From Sycon ciliatum (lineage: Eukaryota; Porifera; Calcarea; Leucosolenida; Sycettidae), in assembly GCF_964019385.1 (NCBI RefSeq), contig NC_088650.1, positions 30,141,161-30,205,160 on the forward strand: DNA of 64,000 bases, read 5' to 3'. A program made the translations under genes and the position numbers. Positions 35,401 to 45,796 of this stretch are shown in pieces. Numbering within the stretch: the first letter of the stretch is position 1; every line of letters starts with the position of its first letter. The notes under the pieces were generated by a model. That model saw nothing but the letters and a program-made list of their open reading frames with translations, had not been told where the DNA came from and made no database searches.

Positions 35401-38400
35401 GCGCGCTGTTGACACGAAACGCCAAGATTGACCTACATGCAGATCTACAGACAGTACAGTCGGTTCAGTACTCAGTCGATCTAACATGAACACGGCAGAG
35501 ATCAACAACGCTGCACTGCACTCCTAGTTTATGCAGTAGTACTAGTAGTACTAGTAGAGTGAAACACGAAAGAATGTGCACGCACGGCGTCCAAGGCAAG
35601 AGTACTAAAAAATATTATGAGCGCAAGCAGGCCTGGAGCGATAGATAGACTTCGATGCACTACTGACTGACTCCTGTACTCCGTGTTGAGCGATAGGTAG
35701 ATAGCTCTAGCGCAGTCTGATCCGTCGTGCTCACACAAGTACTCAGCACACAGTCAGTCACACAGTCACAGACCACAGAACGCAGAAGGACTTAGGTAGC
35801 CTGGGGTAGTATGATTGTAGTTAGAGAACCAGGTGCACGTAGCGAGGACCTGGGTGAGTGTGTATGCAGAGCTAGAGACGGACTATCGAATCTACGACTC
35901 GACTACAAACATAACAGTTTACGTCTACCAGGTCTACCATGGTCTACGTGAGTCACATGCAGAGTGCAGGTCGATCGCGGTTCGCGGAGTGGATCAAATC
36001 AAGATTATTGCGCTCGAGCGTTGTCGACATGTCCGTGCCGTGTGACAAAGGTGACATGAATCATTTTCATTTCGACTTCGAGATCTACATTTACGTGTAC
36101 AATGACTTACGTAGTCGATAGTGCTAGCTGCATGTTGATATCCGCCACTTGCATCAGGCGGGTTGCGGACGAGCTAAAAAAGTCCAACGACGTAGCTTTT
36201 CATAGTTTCATGAGTTTCACGTTTTCAGGTGATAACGGCTTTCTTATTGATACACTGAGCGAGTCCGTACCCAGAACTGGCGTGTTGACATCCATGAACC
36301 CACACCCGCACACAGAGTCTGCTCTGAGCACTGAGGTCACTGAAGAATGAAGTGGGTGAGCACAACGCGAAGTCCAGTGTGCCGCTCTATGCGTTGCAGA
36401 GATGGCGCTTCACCCTTGCACTTTTTGTGCAGCTCCCACAACAGAACAAGAAACACAAGTCCAATGACAAGTCCCATGAAAGCTGTGAACCCGTCAATCA
36501 GGTTCCCGTCGTGTCTTGCCGGCCGCACATATGTGTACAATGTCAATGATTGTATTCGATTCATGCGTCGAGGCTGCCTGATCAGCTGAGTCGTGTGCAT
36601 GCCTGGCGCATGTGCTCTACCCCGGCCCAGGCCCATGACGGACCACTGCATGTAGATCTACGGGTCGGGTCGTTGTCTGCATGCACGCGATCCGGTACCC
36701 GGTAGTACCCACTCGCTCAGGGGTAGATCTTATGAATATGGCCACACGGCACACGTACACAGCACTCAGCAGTAACCATGGTAACTGAGTTGCCAGTGCA
36801 GCAGGCCAGCCTCACATATAATAATTATAAACATTCAAAAGTCACAGCTGTACAGGCCAGGGCCAGTCAAGTACAGCCTAGTAACCAATGGTAACAGTTG
36901 GGTCAGTACAGACTCAGTGAGTGTTCTTGTTGTTGTTGTTGTCGTCGTCGTCGTCGTTGTTGTTGTTGTCGTCGTCGTCGTCGTCGTTGTTGTTGTTGTT
37001 GTCTTTTTTTGAATTCGCAAAACCAAAGGGACAGAACTGCCCAGTTACAGTACTGACAAGGGAGCGAATGATCAGCGTAATAGTAACACTATGCGACAAA
37101 ATATCTAGGGGCAAGGTGAGACAGAAGGAGGGTTGGTACAACACTAGCACAGAGAGGGCTCAGAGGGGAGCACGAGAGCGAAGGAGTGGACAGCAGGGAG
37201 TAGATCTACTCCCTGGTGGACAGCCAACCGAGTGTCATGCATATCTACATCGTGGATTGGTAGATCTCTGTACCTGCTGTAGATCTACCACCTACCGCCG
37301 GTCCGGGGGAGGTAGGCCTTGACGGATTATGCTAATATTTTCGTGAAATTATGCTTTTCGCATTGCTGAAAAAATGGCAGAATTATGCTATTTTTATGCT
37401 AAAAGTTATCATATTATGCCGCATTATGCTCACATATGCTGCTAATGCATACTGGTTCTGTGCAAAATAACAGGGGAATTTTTTTGTAGAGGGCGTTGTA
37501 CTGTAGTAGCAAAAGTTCAACGGGGTCAACGCACCGTCCGACCTAGCTACGACCATCACTGATTGTAGTGGACTGGACATGTTATCAAGGGAGTCGTAAA
37601 CCTACAACTTCCTAGTGCATCTACTTGTACTTGTACTTGTAGAACATGTACAGCTGTATGGAATTTGATGCGAACAGGCGGATTATTCCAATTTATGCGA
37701 TTCGTATGCAATTTGCCTCGAATTATGCGATTATTCGATTTTGGTAGGAATTATGCGAAAAATTATGCTAGCATAATCCGTCAAGGCCTAGGGGGAGGGG
37801 GGGGGCCCTAGGGTCCGGCGGATTCTGCCGGCAGAAAAATTGGCAGAATTCGGTACTTTTTCTGGTAAGTTTCATGCATGTTTGGTATATGGATAAAAAA
37901 ATGGAGCAGAATTCGAGGAATTGCCCGCCATAAGGTTTGTATGGTTCACTGCTTTTCGAGCAGAATCTGCTACCTTTTCGAGCAGAATCCGCCGGTCCCT
38001 AGCCCCCCCCCCCCCCCCCGTGCCTCTTGAAAAGTGTATAAAAACATTAGACCCCTTCAGCGATGCTCCACCACTGCCACTACCAGGGCAGTGTAGCCTT
38101 ACTACATAATAGTAGTCCCGATTATCCCATCATAGACAGAACTAGTAGTATGTGGCTTTTCTTCAGTCGTCCCCTTGCCTTTGCACTTGGCCACGCGGAT
38201 CGTTTGACCTTTTCACTTTGTCTGTTCAGTCTTCATGGTCTTTGACACTAACTTGACTGAAATAATAATTATAAGTCTTTACTCCGCACGTGAGGTCGAG
38301 TGCATGGCTATACTCGTGCCCAGTCAGGAGTGAAGTCACAAAACCCAGGAACAATCAAATTTAAAACTACTAGTACTACAGTACTTTACGTTATTTTCAT

Positions 38401-41400
38401 GTACTTTCAGGTATAGCGTTTCACTTGTCCACTTGTCTTGAACTGCCCGATATCACGTATGGACATAACGCTTGTTGAGGCGACCCTACGCTCATGATTT
38501 CGGACGAAATGTCAGAGTTCCGACCCATCCGTGTTTTTATCATTTGCATGAGTGCAAGAATACACCACCCGGCACCCCCATGTCCTCTGGATGAGAGCAA
38601 TCGCAGTGTGAACTACATCTATCACACACACAATAATAACATGCTGCCTTGGCAGCTCTCCATTCGTGAATGAGGTGTTCCGCTGGCAAGGGACAACAAA
38701 TCACAAGCGAGAGAAGTAGGGTGTTGAGCAGGGGGCCACGTGCACGCACTCAAGATAGATAACTACTTCTCCGAACCCCACTCATTACATTAGCGTTGAT
38801 AGTCAGACCCAGGACTGGAGCTAGTGATTAGTGGGAGAGGTGCATGACGGCCGAGTACCAAGCCGTGCAGGGATTTATTGTTTAGACACGTTTTTGTCAC
38901 TGGATCCTCCACCGGGACAAGATGGGAGCATTCGTATGGTGGAGGTTACTGCAGCGATGTGCAAGACCGGTCGGCTAGAGACGTTGGAAGTCATCGTATG
39001 GAGTAGGACTGCACTACTAATAATAGTACATGTAGATCTACATGTAGTATGATCTTGACACGAAACGAAAAACATTCAGAATCAAATCAAGCGCAGGAAA
39101 ACAGCAGCCGAACGACGCATGTGTCTAGATGCTTCGAGGCCATTTATGATTCACATCACCGCTGACCGGTGAGAGCCGAGCTAAATCTGGCTGCAGATGG
39201 AGAATGCGCGACTCACAACCCGCCACGATGGCACTGAGACTGATCGAGCGCAAAGTGGCCCACTACACAAACCTTCAGAATTCTTCGTCGGCCAATCTGC
39301 ACGGCGTAGAATCAAAAGGGGTTGGGAAGAAAGTGTCCAGAGGTCACCGGTGACACCGTTACAAAGCGAGTGGAGGTCAGTGAGCAGCACAGCAACAAGG
39401 CATGCAGTAGATGTCCTGGTAGAGGCTTGGTGGAACACTCCAGGAATGGATTCTTGTCCCACACTGTTTCACTTTATACAAAGTAAAATTAGTCACAGGT
39501 AGAATCTACATAATTGTAGATCTACTATCCTGACCTCAGTCAGTGGTTCAGATTTCAGTGGGTGGCCGAAGGTGGTAGTACTACTGAAGTAATAATTATT
39601 ATTTATGTGTGCGTGCGCCGCTGGATCGCAGGGACACAAAGACCGTGAAGACCAGGCCGAGTAGTAATACCAGTGCAGTATGTGTAGGAGAATGCCTGCT
39701 GCGCGCATGCGGGGATGCGCGCTGGAGTTTGACCCCGTGACCCCTCGCTCAGCTCTTCACAGCAGGGTTCAGACGCGGTGTGACCCTGGCAAGTGGCAGG
39801 GGGTAGGCGGTAGGCACGTTCCGTAGACCGCAGATCTCCATCTCTTTGCACTGCACTTACATGTATAACGACGTACACAAACTGTGACAAAGGCAGAAGA
39901 GAACAGAGACAGCCGGCTAGGTCATTGTTGTAACGCAGCACATAGCAAAGCTAAGGCAATCCTCAGACAACTGAGCTTTGCTATGTGCATGAAACGCAGC
40001 GTTATAACAATGACCTAGCCGGCTGTCTCTGTTCTCTTCTGCCTTTGTGGTAATGCTCCATCCTTGTGGTGTTGATCACTCTAGGCAATCTGGGAACTCT
40101 CGACGTACATGTAGGTAACGTGACTAAGTCGTGTCATGTATAATACTAATAGACATGTACGATTATGACATAGTCTCGGTAAAGCCCCTAATGACCTTTC
40201 CACTACCATGGAGTTTAGGAACCGATAACATCATGCAGTCTGCACAAGATCCATCCGCCCGAGTGCAACATGATTGTACAATGTCAATGTATTTCCTAAC
40301 CGATTATCCATCAAAAATATTTAGACTAGGACAAACGGCACGAGCAAGAACTACCAGGGCCATCTGTGCGGATTGAATAATGTCGCACTGGCTAGATCTA
40401 TCATCTAGTATTATTCTACAGGGTTATGGGTTATCGATTAAAAATTTGTCTTTCATTTGAGTAACTTCAACCCACATTGCCATTGGAACCAAGATTGGCA
40501 AGAACAACCATGCCTGGATTCCCATTCATTTCTACATGGACGAAGCCAATGCCATGCCCTAAATCATGAATCTACGCCTTCATGTTTCTGACTGTGTATG
40601 CATTCTGTCGACATGCCCTTGATTTAATCGCCCATGCTGTATCAAGTCTGTCGCAGCGCGGTCGTCCACCGGGGGGGGGGGGGGGGGGGGGGAGGGTACC
40701 CTGTCCATCGATGAAACGAGGTTTAGGGCACGTGGAAACAGATATGATGTAGATCTGTACTGTACCTGCAATGATCATGACTTGTGCGGTCCTGTGCTGG
40801 CTGGTTTCTGACACAACACTGTCACAACCCGTCACAACCCGTCACAACCCGTCACATCCCTGCAGGACCGGAGTGGAACTAGGTGGCATTCTTTACGGAG
40901 TGGTTCTCACCAGCCGGTTCACTAGAATCTAGAAGACATTTGAGTCGATTTGTATGACTGACTGACTGACTGACTGCCTGACTGGACGATGGCTTTCACG
41001 TGAATGTCGTTCTTGCCGTACAGCATGCTAGCACCGCAATGAAACGCGTCAATGACTGAAAAAGGTTTCTCTTGGGAACTACATCATTGTAATGTATTAA
41101 AGGTCGTTGTCTGTGCACAAATGAATTCCAGTCTTCAGGTCATCCCTTCAGGCACATCTAGCGTTTTCCCGTGGGGATAAGTCAAGATATGGATGCCTGC
41201 ACTAGGGGGTCCGACGGTGATAGAACTTAGAACTTCGGCCTGGGTGCTCCAAAATGTCAGGTCCTCTCCATAGTGCAGCAGACACTCCATTAAATTTGTC
41301 TGCTCCCACGATGATCACTGAGTCTGCATATCTACTGTCTGGCTAGGCCTAGTTGTGGTAGATCTACTAGTGCTTAAATCTCTGGTAGTGTGGAGTGGAG

Positions 41401-44400
41401 GGTCTTCGCAAAAATGATACAGAACCTCAACAAATTCGGCGCAAATCCATATTGTTCAAATGAAGTCAATCAGACTTCGATTCATTCAGGTACGCCCTTC
41501 TTTCACAATCTAACAAGCAGCCATAACGGTAAACTAACTTCTCTGGATTCAACAGAGTCAACAGACAAACAATAGAATGATGGGAGAATGCAGATTGCTG
41601 GCACCGTCCCAGTTCTTTCCTGGAATGCTGGATCATGGACAACGTTCATACGATTCCGTCACCACGTTCTAGATCAATAACATCGCTGAACCGTGCACGG
41701 GTCGGTGCAGTTTTTGAAGTACAGCAGACTTGCAGTCCGTTCTTGACACGCACCAACGGAAGAGTGGACTCGTGGTGCCACTGTCCACTCAACGGCGTCT
41801 CTGAACGCAGTTCTTGTATTGTTGTGCAAAGAGGACACAGACGAGAATGATTACGTCCAGCACTACAAGATGATTTTCCGTGTACTGTTGTGACTTGTTT
41901 CGTGACTTACATGCAGCTAGTGTCACAGTACTGCAGTGGAATTTAGAAACAGTAGGAGCATGCAAAGCAGCCGGACCAGCGTGCTCAGAATGAAGTGAGG
42001 AGTGTGCGACAGTGCTCACTCAGTACAAGACGCACCAAAGAACACCCTGGCCCGAGTAGGGGCAGTAGGAAGCAGGAGAGGGAACAGACACACAACTAAC
42101 TTCACAAGCGACACTGCCAGACTCACGTCACAAAGGGAATTCCGGACCACTGCACTTCACACAGGTAACAGAGGTAACGGGTGACAAGGCACCTGATCCC
42201 TACTTGAGCCACAGTTGAGGTGTTGTTCCATGACCCCCAGGCCAAGTATCCAACACTCTTCACATAAAATCTCGTTACTGCTCATCAAGAGCACCATACA
42301 TAACGCACCACAATGGATATGGGGCTCATAGTTGATAACCGATCCGTCACAAACTCACATAACCAGGCATGATGACAAGTGGCTCTTTTGACCGTGGTGC
42401 TGATCTACATAACATGCCCACACTGAAACAGTCGACTCTAGTGAGCCTCTAGCTCTCTGGTAACATACTGTACAACTACCACTCAGCGAGACCTTTGCTA
42501 CTAAACAGCAGAATCCCAATCTCAACGGTAAGTTCAAGGGCTTGAATAGGTCCCCAGGGTAGTTCACAGGCGTGCAGAGCGTTCCCCAAATATTTGTGCG
42601 ATGCACGCTCGTAAACTCTCTCGCTTCTCATGGCCATTCCGACCAGTCGAAAAACAACACCGGATACAGTATCCCTGTACAAAGTCAGTTTACCACGAGA
42701 TATACTGCTAAACAATCATGTTATTTTAGCTGTACTAAAATGCATGTCGGTGCCAGGGGCCTGACAGGTTTCAGGTGTAATGTCATTCGCTGGCTCAACT
42801 ACAATATTGTCACCTGGATACTAAACCGCAGGTTTGGATCTTTAGACTATCATCAAACAGAAATGACATGGATCTTCTACACGTGGCTTTTTCTTGTGGT
42901 AAATATCATCCATCACCATGCACCATGAATACAAGTATGGACTATTTAGTAGATATGGGCAGGCTGAAGTGTGGCTGGTGGGAAGTCATTCTGTCTTCAG
43001 CAGGAGATTACAATTCACCTGATATTTGAACACCCTACCCAAGCAGCACCCAGGAAACCACTGTCAAGCTGCATGATTGCATTATGTACACCGTGGTTAG
43101 GTACATGTAGCTATATATTGTAGGTATCAATCTGGAACCTAGTCCTCTGAGGGGGAGGGGGGTCCACCCTGGAGGCAAGACCGGGCATTCTACCCTGGAA
43201 ATTGGAAACTGATAAAAATCCTGCACAGCACTGATCTGAATATGCGTAGGATTTGATGAACCTGAAAATTCCCTGTCTACGCTGCAAATTGGTTAAAGCT
43301 AGAAGTGAATGTATGTCCCTTGGAGGTTCATACATATATTGTAGGAACATGGGTATGATTTGTACATAGCGTTAATACGGCAAGGAAAGCTACACACTCT
43401 TGACTTTCTTCAGTCTCTGAGGGGGACATCAGGACAGGCACCAATGACAGTAGTGTACTTGAATATTATGACTTCTCACTGTTTCCATGAAACAACTGCA
43501 AGATTCATTGTACAGTGTCAGTGAATGCCATCCGCATTTAGTTAAGTTTTGTCCAGTTTGTGACATGATAAATACAGCTGGCAAGATATCCCAGGATCGC
43601 AGAAGTATATGGTTCATAACATTTCGTAGGTACCCTTGAGTGGAGCAGTTCAGTCACTCTCCAAGTCCCCTCTTCATGACCTGAATGACTTTTTTTAATG
43701 TACTCGTAAAGTAAATCATGGCCCAGCAAGCTCATCACACCCATCCTTCACTGCCAAGTAACCTTAGTTACTAGTAGTTGCAATCCCACTTGCTGCCTGT
43801 TCCAACAGCTACTGCCACTACTAGTACTACACCCTGGCCTAATCTCAATACAATGATAGTATGCTACCAAGGGTATGCAGCCATTGCTGTTTGCTGCATT
43901 CCTGTGGGCCCCTTGCCAGCAACATAACTGCAACTGCAAGTCATATGAGAATAGGGCATGGTGCATCTATCCTATCTCTAGTTGGAGAGAGTGTGAACTC
44001 AATGTAACTATCTGGGCATCTGATAGAAGACGTTGTATTGGCACCTCATAATGCAAAGATGTATTCTCAGGGCAGCAGGCTCAGCTAAAGCGATGACCAG
44101 GGCACATGGTTTACAGAGCGTCTGATATGATGACCAACGACGTTACGTATCCCTTGGAACTCACTGCCTGAAGCTCGCGTTTGGCGGACAGATGAAAAAG
44201 CGTAAAGGCTTCAAACCTCCGGAGCTGCTGTCAGCGCTCACTTTCCGTAAAACCGTCGCCCCTGGCAAACTACTGTGGGAATATAATATTTAGACAATAC
44301 ATGTACGACCATGTTCTACAGCAGGTCTGTCAACGTTGAACTCAGGGAGCGTAGTTTCTGGAGAGCTGCTTTGCCAAGAATGTGACTTCCTTATTGCCCT

Positions 44401-45521
44401 GTGTGACAGCTCTTCAACTGCTCAGGCCAACGAGTATACAGTAGTATACTATGTAATCTACTAGCTGCTTCAACCACTTGGGGATAATTAGCCAGCCACA
44501 CATCAGGGTGCCAAAAGCGAAATAATCTGATTGCTCTCTCTCAATTTGTCATGCTGATCCACAAAAGCAGCATATTGTGAATAGCCTGAGCGCATTAATA
44601 CCTCACCAAGTCTTACCAACCAGAGGGTGCACAATGCAGGAATCCTCTTCTGTGTCAAGCGGATCATGACACTTTATTAGTGCGGTAATACTACTACTAC
44701 TGAGGTTGAATTTTCTACCCAAATGCCATGTGGGCCTTTGTCTCTCTTTCAACTTCGGCTACTATTTCGAGCTTGAATTACACCGTCTTGTTCAGCATTG
44801 TGGAGTGTTGAAACCGGAGTTTTGAGTTTTGCCGGCCCTGCCAACCCACGAAGGTCCATATACGGATTTGTAAGTTTCATGGAGATCACTCATCCAGTGT
44901 AGTTTATAGCAAGGACTTCGGTATGTCAAGACTTACCGGTGACTGGCTCTGCTTCACCTGCTGCATCTCCATTAGCATGCTGTTCCTCTGCGTCTCCGTT
45001 CTGTCCTGTGGCTGCATCTCCATTGGCATGCTCCTCTCCTCCATCACCTATTAGGTAGCAAAGTGAAGAATGCCATTGATACACACTTCCAACGAATACC
45101 AAGAGAGAACAATACACTGGAACTGAAGAGAATGACAGCCACAAGCATTCAGTGGGCTTGCATGGACCACTGGATCAGTTGTATATCATGATATACCCGT
45201 AGTAGACCATGTTTTGAGAATAACTGCAGATGATAACAAGGCGGAGGGCACACTGTCTCTGTTGAGAACAGTGTACCTGCGTGACTACAACCATCATCAA
45301 CCTCGGACCTTTACCATTGGAATCAGTGCATTTTTCGCTACAAGTTGTGAAGTTTTCATTTTAGGGTGAACTTCCCCTTTGTCCGTAGATAGATCATTAC
45401 CATTTGCAACCGCTGGTGCTGCCTCTGCTGCTGGCTGCTCCTGTCCTCCCTTGATCAGCTCGATCACATCACCTGCGTCCTGAACGCCGGCATCTCCAGC
45501 CTGGGGCTGCTCCGCAACGGG
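20820..45521 (-). CDS. PPFIBP-like: Liprin-beta-like SAM scaffold protein, 20 internal exons
   Basis: The exons, in order, are 45401-45521, 44937-45047, 31948-32021, 30915-30993, 30469-30554, 29857-30110, 29373-29439, 28969-29088, 28154-28207, 27610-27673, 26830-26995, 26415-26608, 26071-26132, 23419-23589, 23003-23122, 22491-22676, 22202-22279, 21722-21932, 21157-21314 and 20820-20867. All are GT-AG, every phase matches, and the total is 808 codons. Start and stop exons are not found. The N-terminal part is acidic with a short coiled coil (LRSENAGLKKRVEEL) and a basic GIKDKLGKAFGRF motif. Three SAM domains follow. Liprins are cytoplasmic scaffolds at adhesion and signalling sites, and SAM2 and SAM3 here resemble liprin-beta. 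Unusual features are Ala/Glu/Pro-rich inserts and an acidic tail. The 13-kb intron joining the two most upstream exons is the least certain link. Confidence 0.8.
20880..20942. repeat. Interrupted (CA)n tract
   Basis: A CA-rich tract immediately upstream, in transcript sense, of the splice acceptor of the exon at 20820-20867. Confidence 0.9.
22757..22788. repeat. (GA)n microsatellite
   Basis: A GA dinucleotide run in an intron of the liprin-like gene. Confidence 0.95.
24000..24213 (+). repeat. Possible remnant 5' LTR of a decayed gypsy element
   Basis: The sequence directly before the primer-binding site at 24214 should be the LTR of the decayed element that follows. Its left boundary is not visible, so the start given is a guess. 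Confidence 0.3.
24214..24229 (+). other. Retroelement primer-binding site
   Basis: TGGTGACCCCGAACGT matches the type of tRNA-complementary site found after the 5' LTR of many gypsy and BEL elements. It lies about 70 bp before gag-like sequence in the same orientation. Confidence 0.65.
24300..25547 (+). pseudogene. Decayed Ty3/gypsy element: gag and protease only
   Basis: A broken retrotransposon lies in an intron of the liprin-like gene, on the opposite strand. Gag-type sequence (WAADPQIWFAQVEAFATR) begins near 24400 and continues to about 24610 in one frame. After a frameshift in an A-run it continues from about 24626 (LRRMQQLLGE) to a stop near 25042. The aspartic protease follows in a third frame, with its active-site motif LVDTGAAVSLLP at about 25268-25303 and ILGAELL near 25485, and ends at a stop at 25547. 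Reverse transcriptase, RNase H and integrase are missing, and a dispersed repeat begins directly after. It is inactive; breaks are reported only. Confidence 0.85.
25553..25671. repeat. Dispersed repeat, copy 2
   Basis: Matches 12964-13072 over about 110 bp (CATAAGCATGCG, TCAACTTCTTTGTTGTCCGG). It directly abuts the 3' break of the decayed gypsy element. Confidence 0.75.
26638..26712. repeat. (CA)n-rich tract
   Basis: An interrupted CA dinucleotide tract just upstream of the exon at 26415-26608 on the minus strand. Confidence 0.9.
27127..27254. repeat. 19-bp tandem repeat, about 6.7 units
   Basis: The unit CCATGGCTATAATGACTAT repeats six full times with small variants (GCATATGATG in two units). 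It is in an intron of the liprin-like gene, directly next to the foldback at 27268. Confidence 0.95.
27268..27550. mobile_element. Foldback element with perfect 79-bp arms
   Basis: The arms at 27268-27346 and 27472-27550 read as exact complements (left arm starts CAAGAGTACATAACCCCCCA). The 125-bp centre has no coding capacity. It lies in an intron of the liprin-like gene. Perfect arms suggest a young copy or ongoing gene conversion between arms. Confidence 0.9.
27673..27790. repeat. (CA)n microsatellite
   Basis: A CA tract beginning at the splice acceptor of the exon 27610-27673 on the minus strand, so that the acceptor is preceded by a long GT run in the transcript. Confidence 0.95.
29445..29530. 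repeat. (CA)n microsatellite
   Basis: A CA dinucleotide tract just upstream of the exon 29373-29439 on the minus strand. The same arrangement is seen at several other exons of this gene. Confidence 0.95.
30147..30444. mobile_element. MITE with ACTGTATTTTCC-type ends, copy B
   Basis: It begins ACTGTATTTTACGGGTAG and ends with GCTTATACTCCGGAAAAT, the imperfect complement. It is related to copy A at 5898-6198. Near the right end, ACTTATACTCCAGTGC-like blocks repeat three times. It is in an intron of the liprin-like gene. Confidence 0.65.
31149..31446. mobile_element. MITE with 29-bp terminal inverted repeats
   Basis: The ends at 31149-31177 and 31418-31446 are complementary over 29 bp with two mismatches (core ACCGCCAGAGCGCCCCA). 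The 298-bp element has no coding capacity and lies in an intron of the liprin-like gene. Confidence 0.8.
32022..36339. other. Long stretch without a recognised gene
   Basis: This part is formally an intron of the liprin-like gene. No convincing exon is visible on either strand. The decamer palindrome GTAGATCTAC occurs at 33110 and 34689. The 34-36 kb part has more CpG than its surroundings by eye. Confidence 0.4.
36340..36651 (-). CDS. Possible small single-pass membrane protein
   Basis: An open frame of up to 104 codons with possible starts at 36651 and further in. It holds one clear membrane helix (FMGLVIGLVFLVLLW), followed directly by a basic, cytoplasmic-type stretch (ELHKKCKGE). An NRIQSLTLYTYVRP segment precedes it. 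This is the topology of small integral membrane proteins, but no family is recognised. It lies inside the longest intron of the liprin-like gene on the same strand, so it could be a nested single-exon gene or an unrelated exon. Confidence 0.38.
36926..37002. repeat. Alternating (GTT)n/(GTC)n tract
   Basis: Blocks of GTT and GTC alternate (about five each). The Asn/Asp-rich open frames across it are products of the repeat. Confidence 0.95.
37313..37790. mobile_element. 478-bp MITE with perfect 22-bp inverted ends
   Basis: The ends at 37313-37334 (start TAGGCCTTGACGGATTATGC) and 37769-37790 are exact complements. The interior is AT-rich with many ATTATGC copies and no coding capacity. It contains a mini-palindrome near 37588-37615. 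Confidence 0.85.
37809..38001. mobile_element. 193-bp MITE with 20-bp inverted ends
   Basis: The ends TAGGGTCCGGCGGATTCTGC (37809-37828) and 37982-38001 are complementary with one mismatch. It starts 19 bp after the previous MITE, and both share a GGATTmTGC motif within their ends. AGCAGAATYYGC blocks repeat inside. Confidence 0.85.
38002..39886. other. No gene recognised
   Basis: Begins with a C-run (about 37986-38020). GTAGATCTAC occurs at 39032 and 39516. Open frames are short and of random composition. Confidence 0.4.
39887..40048. repeat. Long hairpin, about 65-bp arms
   Basis: The outer arms (ACAAAGGCAGAAGAGAACAG and its complement, continuing through CCGGCTAGGTCATTGTT) are near perfect. 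The inner arms (CACATAGCAAAGCT and complement) resume after a small asymmetric bulge, and the tip is short. The whole is 162 bp. It could be a small foldback element or a long hairpin RNA source. Confidence 0.85.
40049..44936. other. No gene recognised
   Basis: Formally within the liprin-like intron. It holds a G-run (40672-40692), four near-copies of GTCACAACCC (40828-40860), a GACT repeat (40955-40980) and one GTAGATCTAC (41358). No exon is convincing. Confidence 0.4.
45338..45380. repeat. Remnant end of a foldback MITE relative
   Basis: The sequence CTACAAGTTGTGAAGTTTTC, followed by ATTTTAGGGTGAACTTCCCC, resembles the right end of the 1426-2310 family (CTACAACTGGTGAAAATTTG, TTTTAGGGTATACTTCCCC). 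No left partner is seen. It lies in the intron 20 bp beyond the exon 45401-45521. Confidence 0.6.
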
Positions 45522-45745
45522 CTGTACAGTGTGGGTAGGAGAAGGGACACACGCAAACATACACACATTCACAGTATGTACTGTTGGCATACAATGTACA
45601 TGTAACAGAGCTCGAGTAACCACGGGAGAAGACGCATACTAGTAATATTAGTTGCATCAGACATATAAACAGACAAACACATAGACAGACAGAAAGACAG
45701 CCAGCCAGACAGACAGACAGCCTACAGACAGCCAGCCAGCCAGCC

Positions 45746-45796
<51 letters not shown>

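Noticed and set aside
40828-40860. Short regular repeats that could suggest a CRISPR-like array
   Set aside because: They are direct 10-bp tandem copies without spacers, in animal DNA; no CRISPR array is present anywhere in the window.
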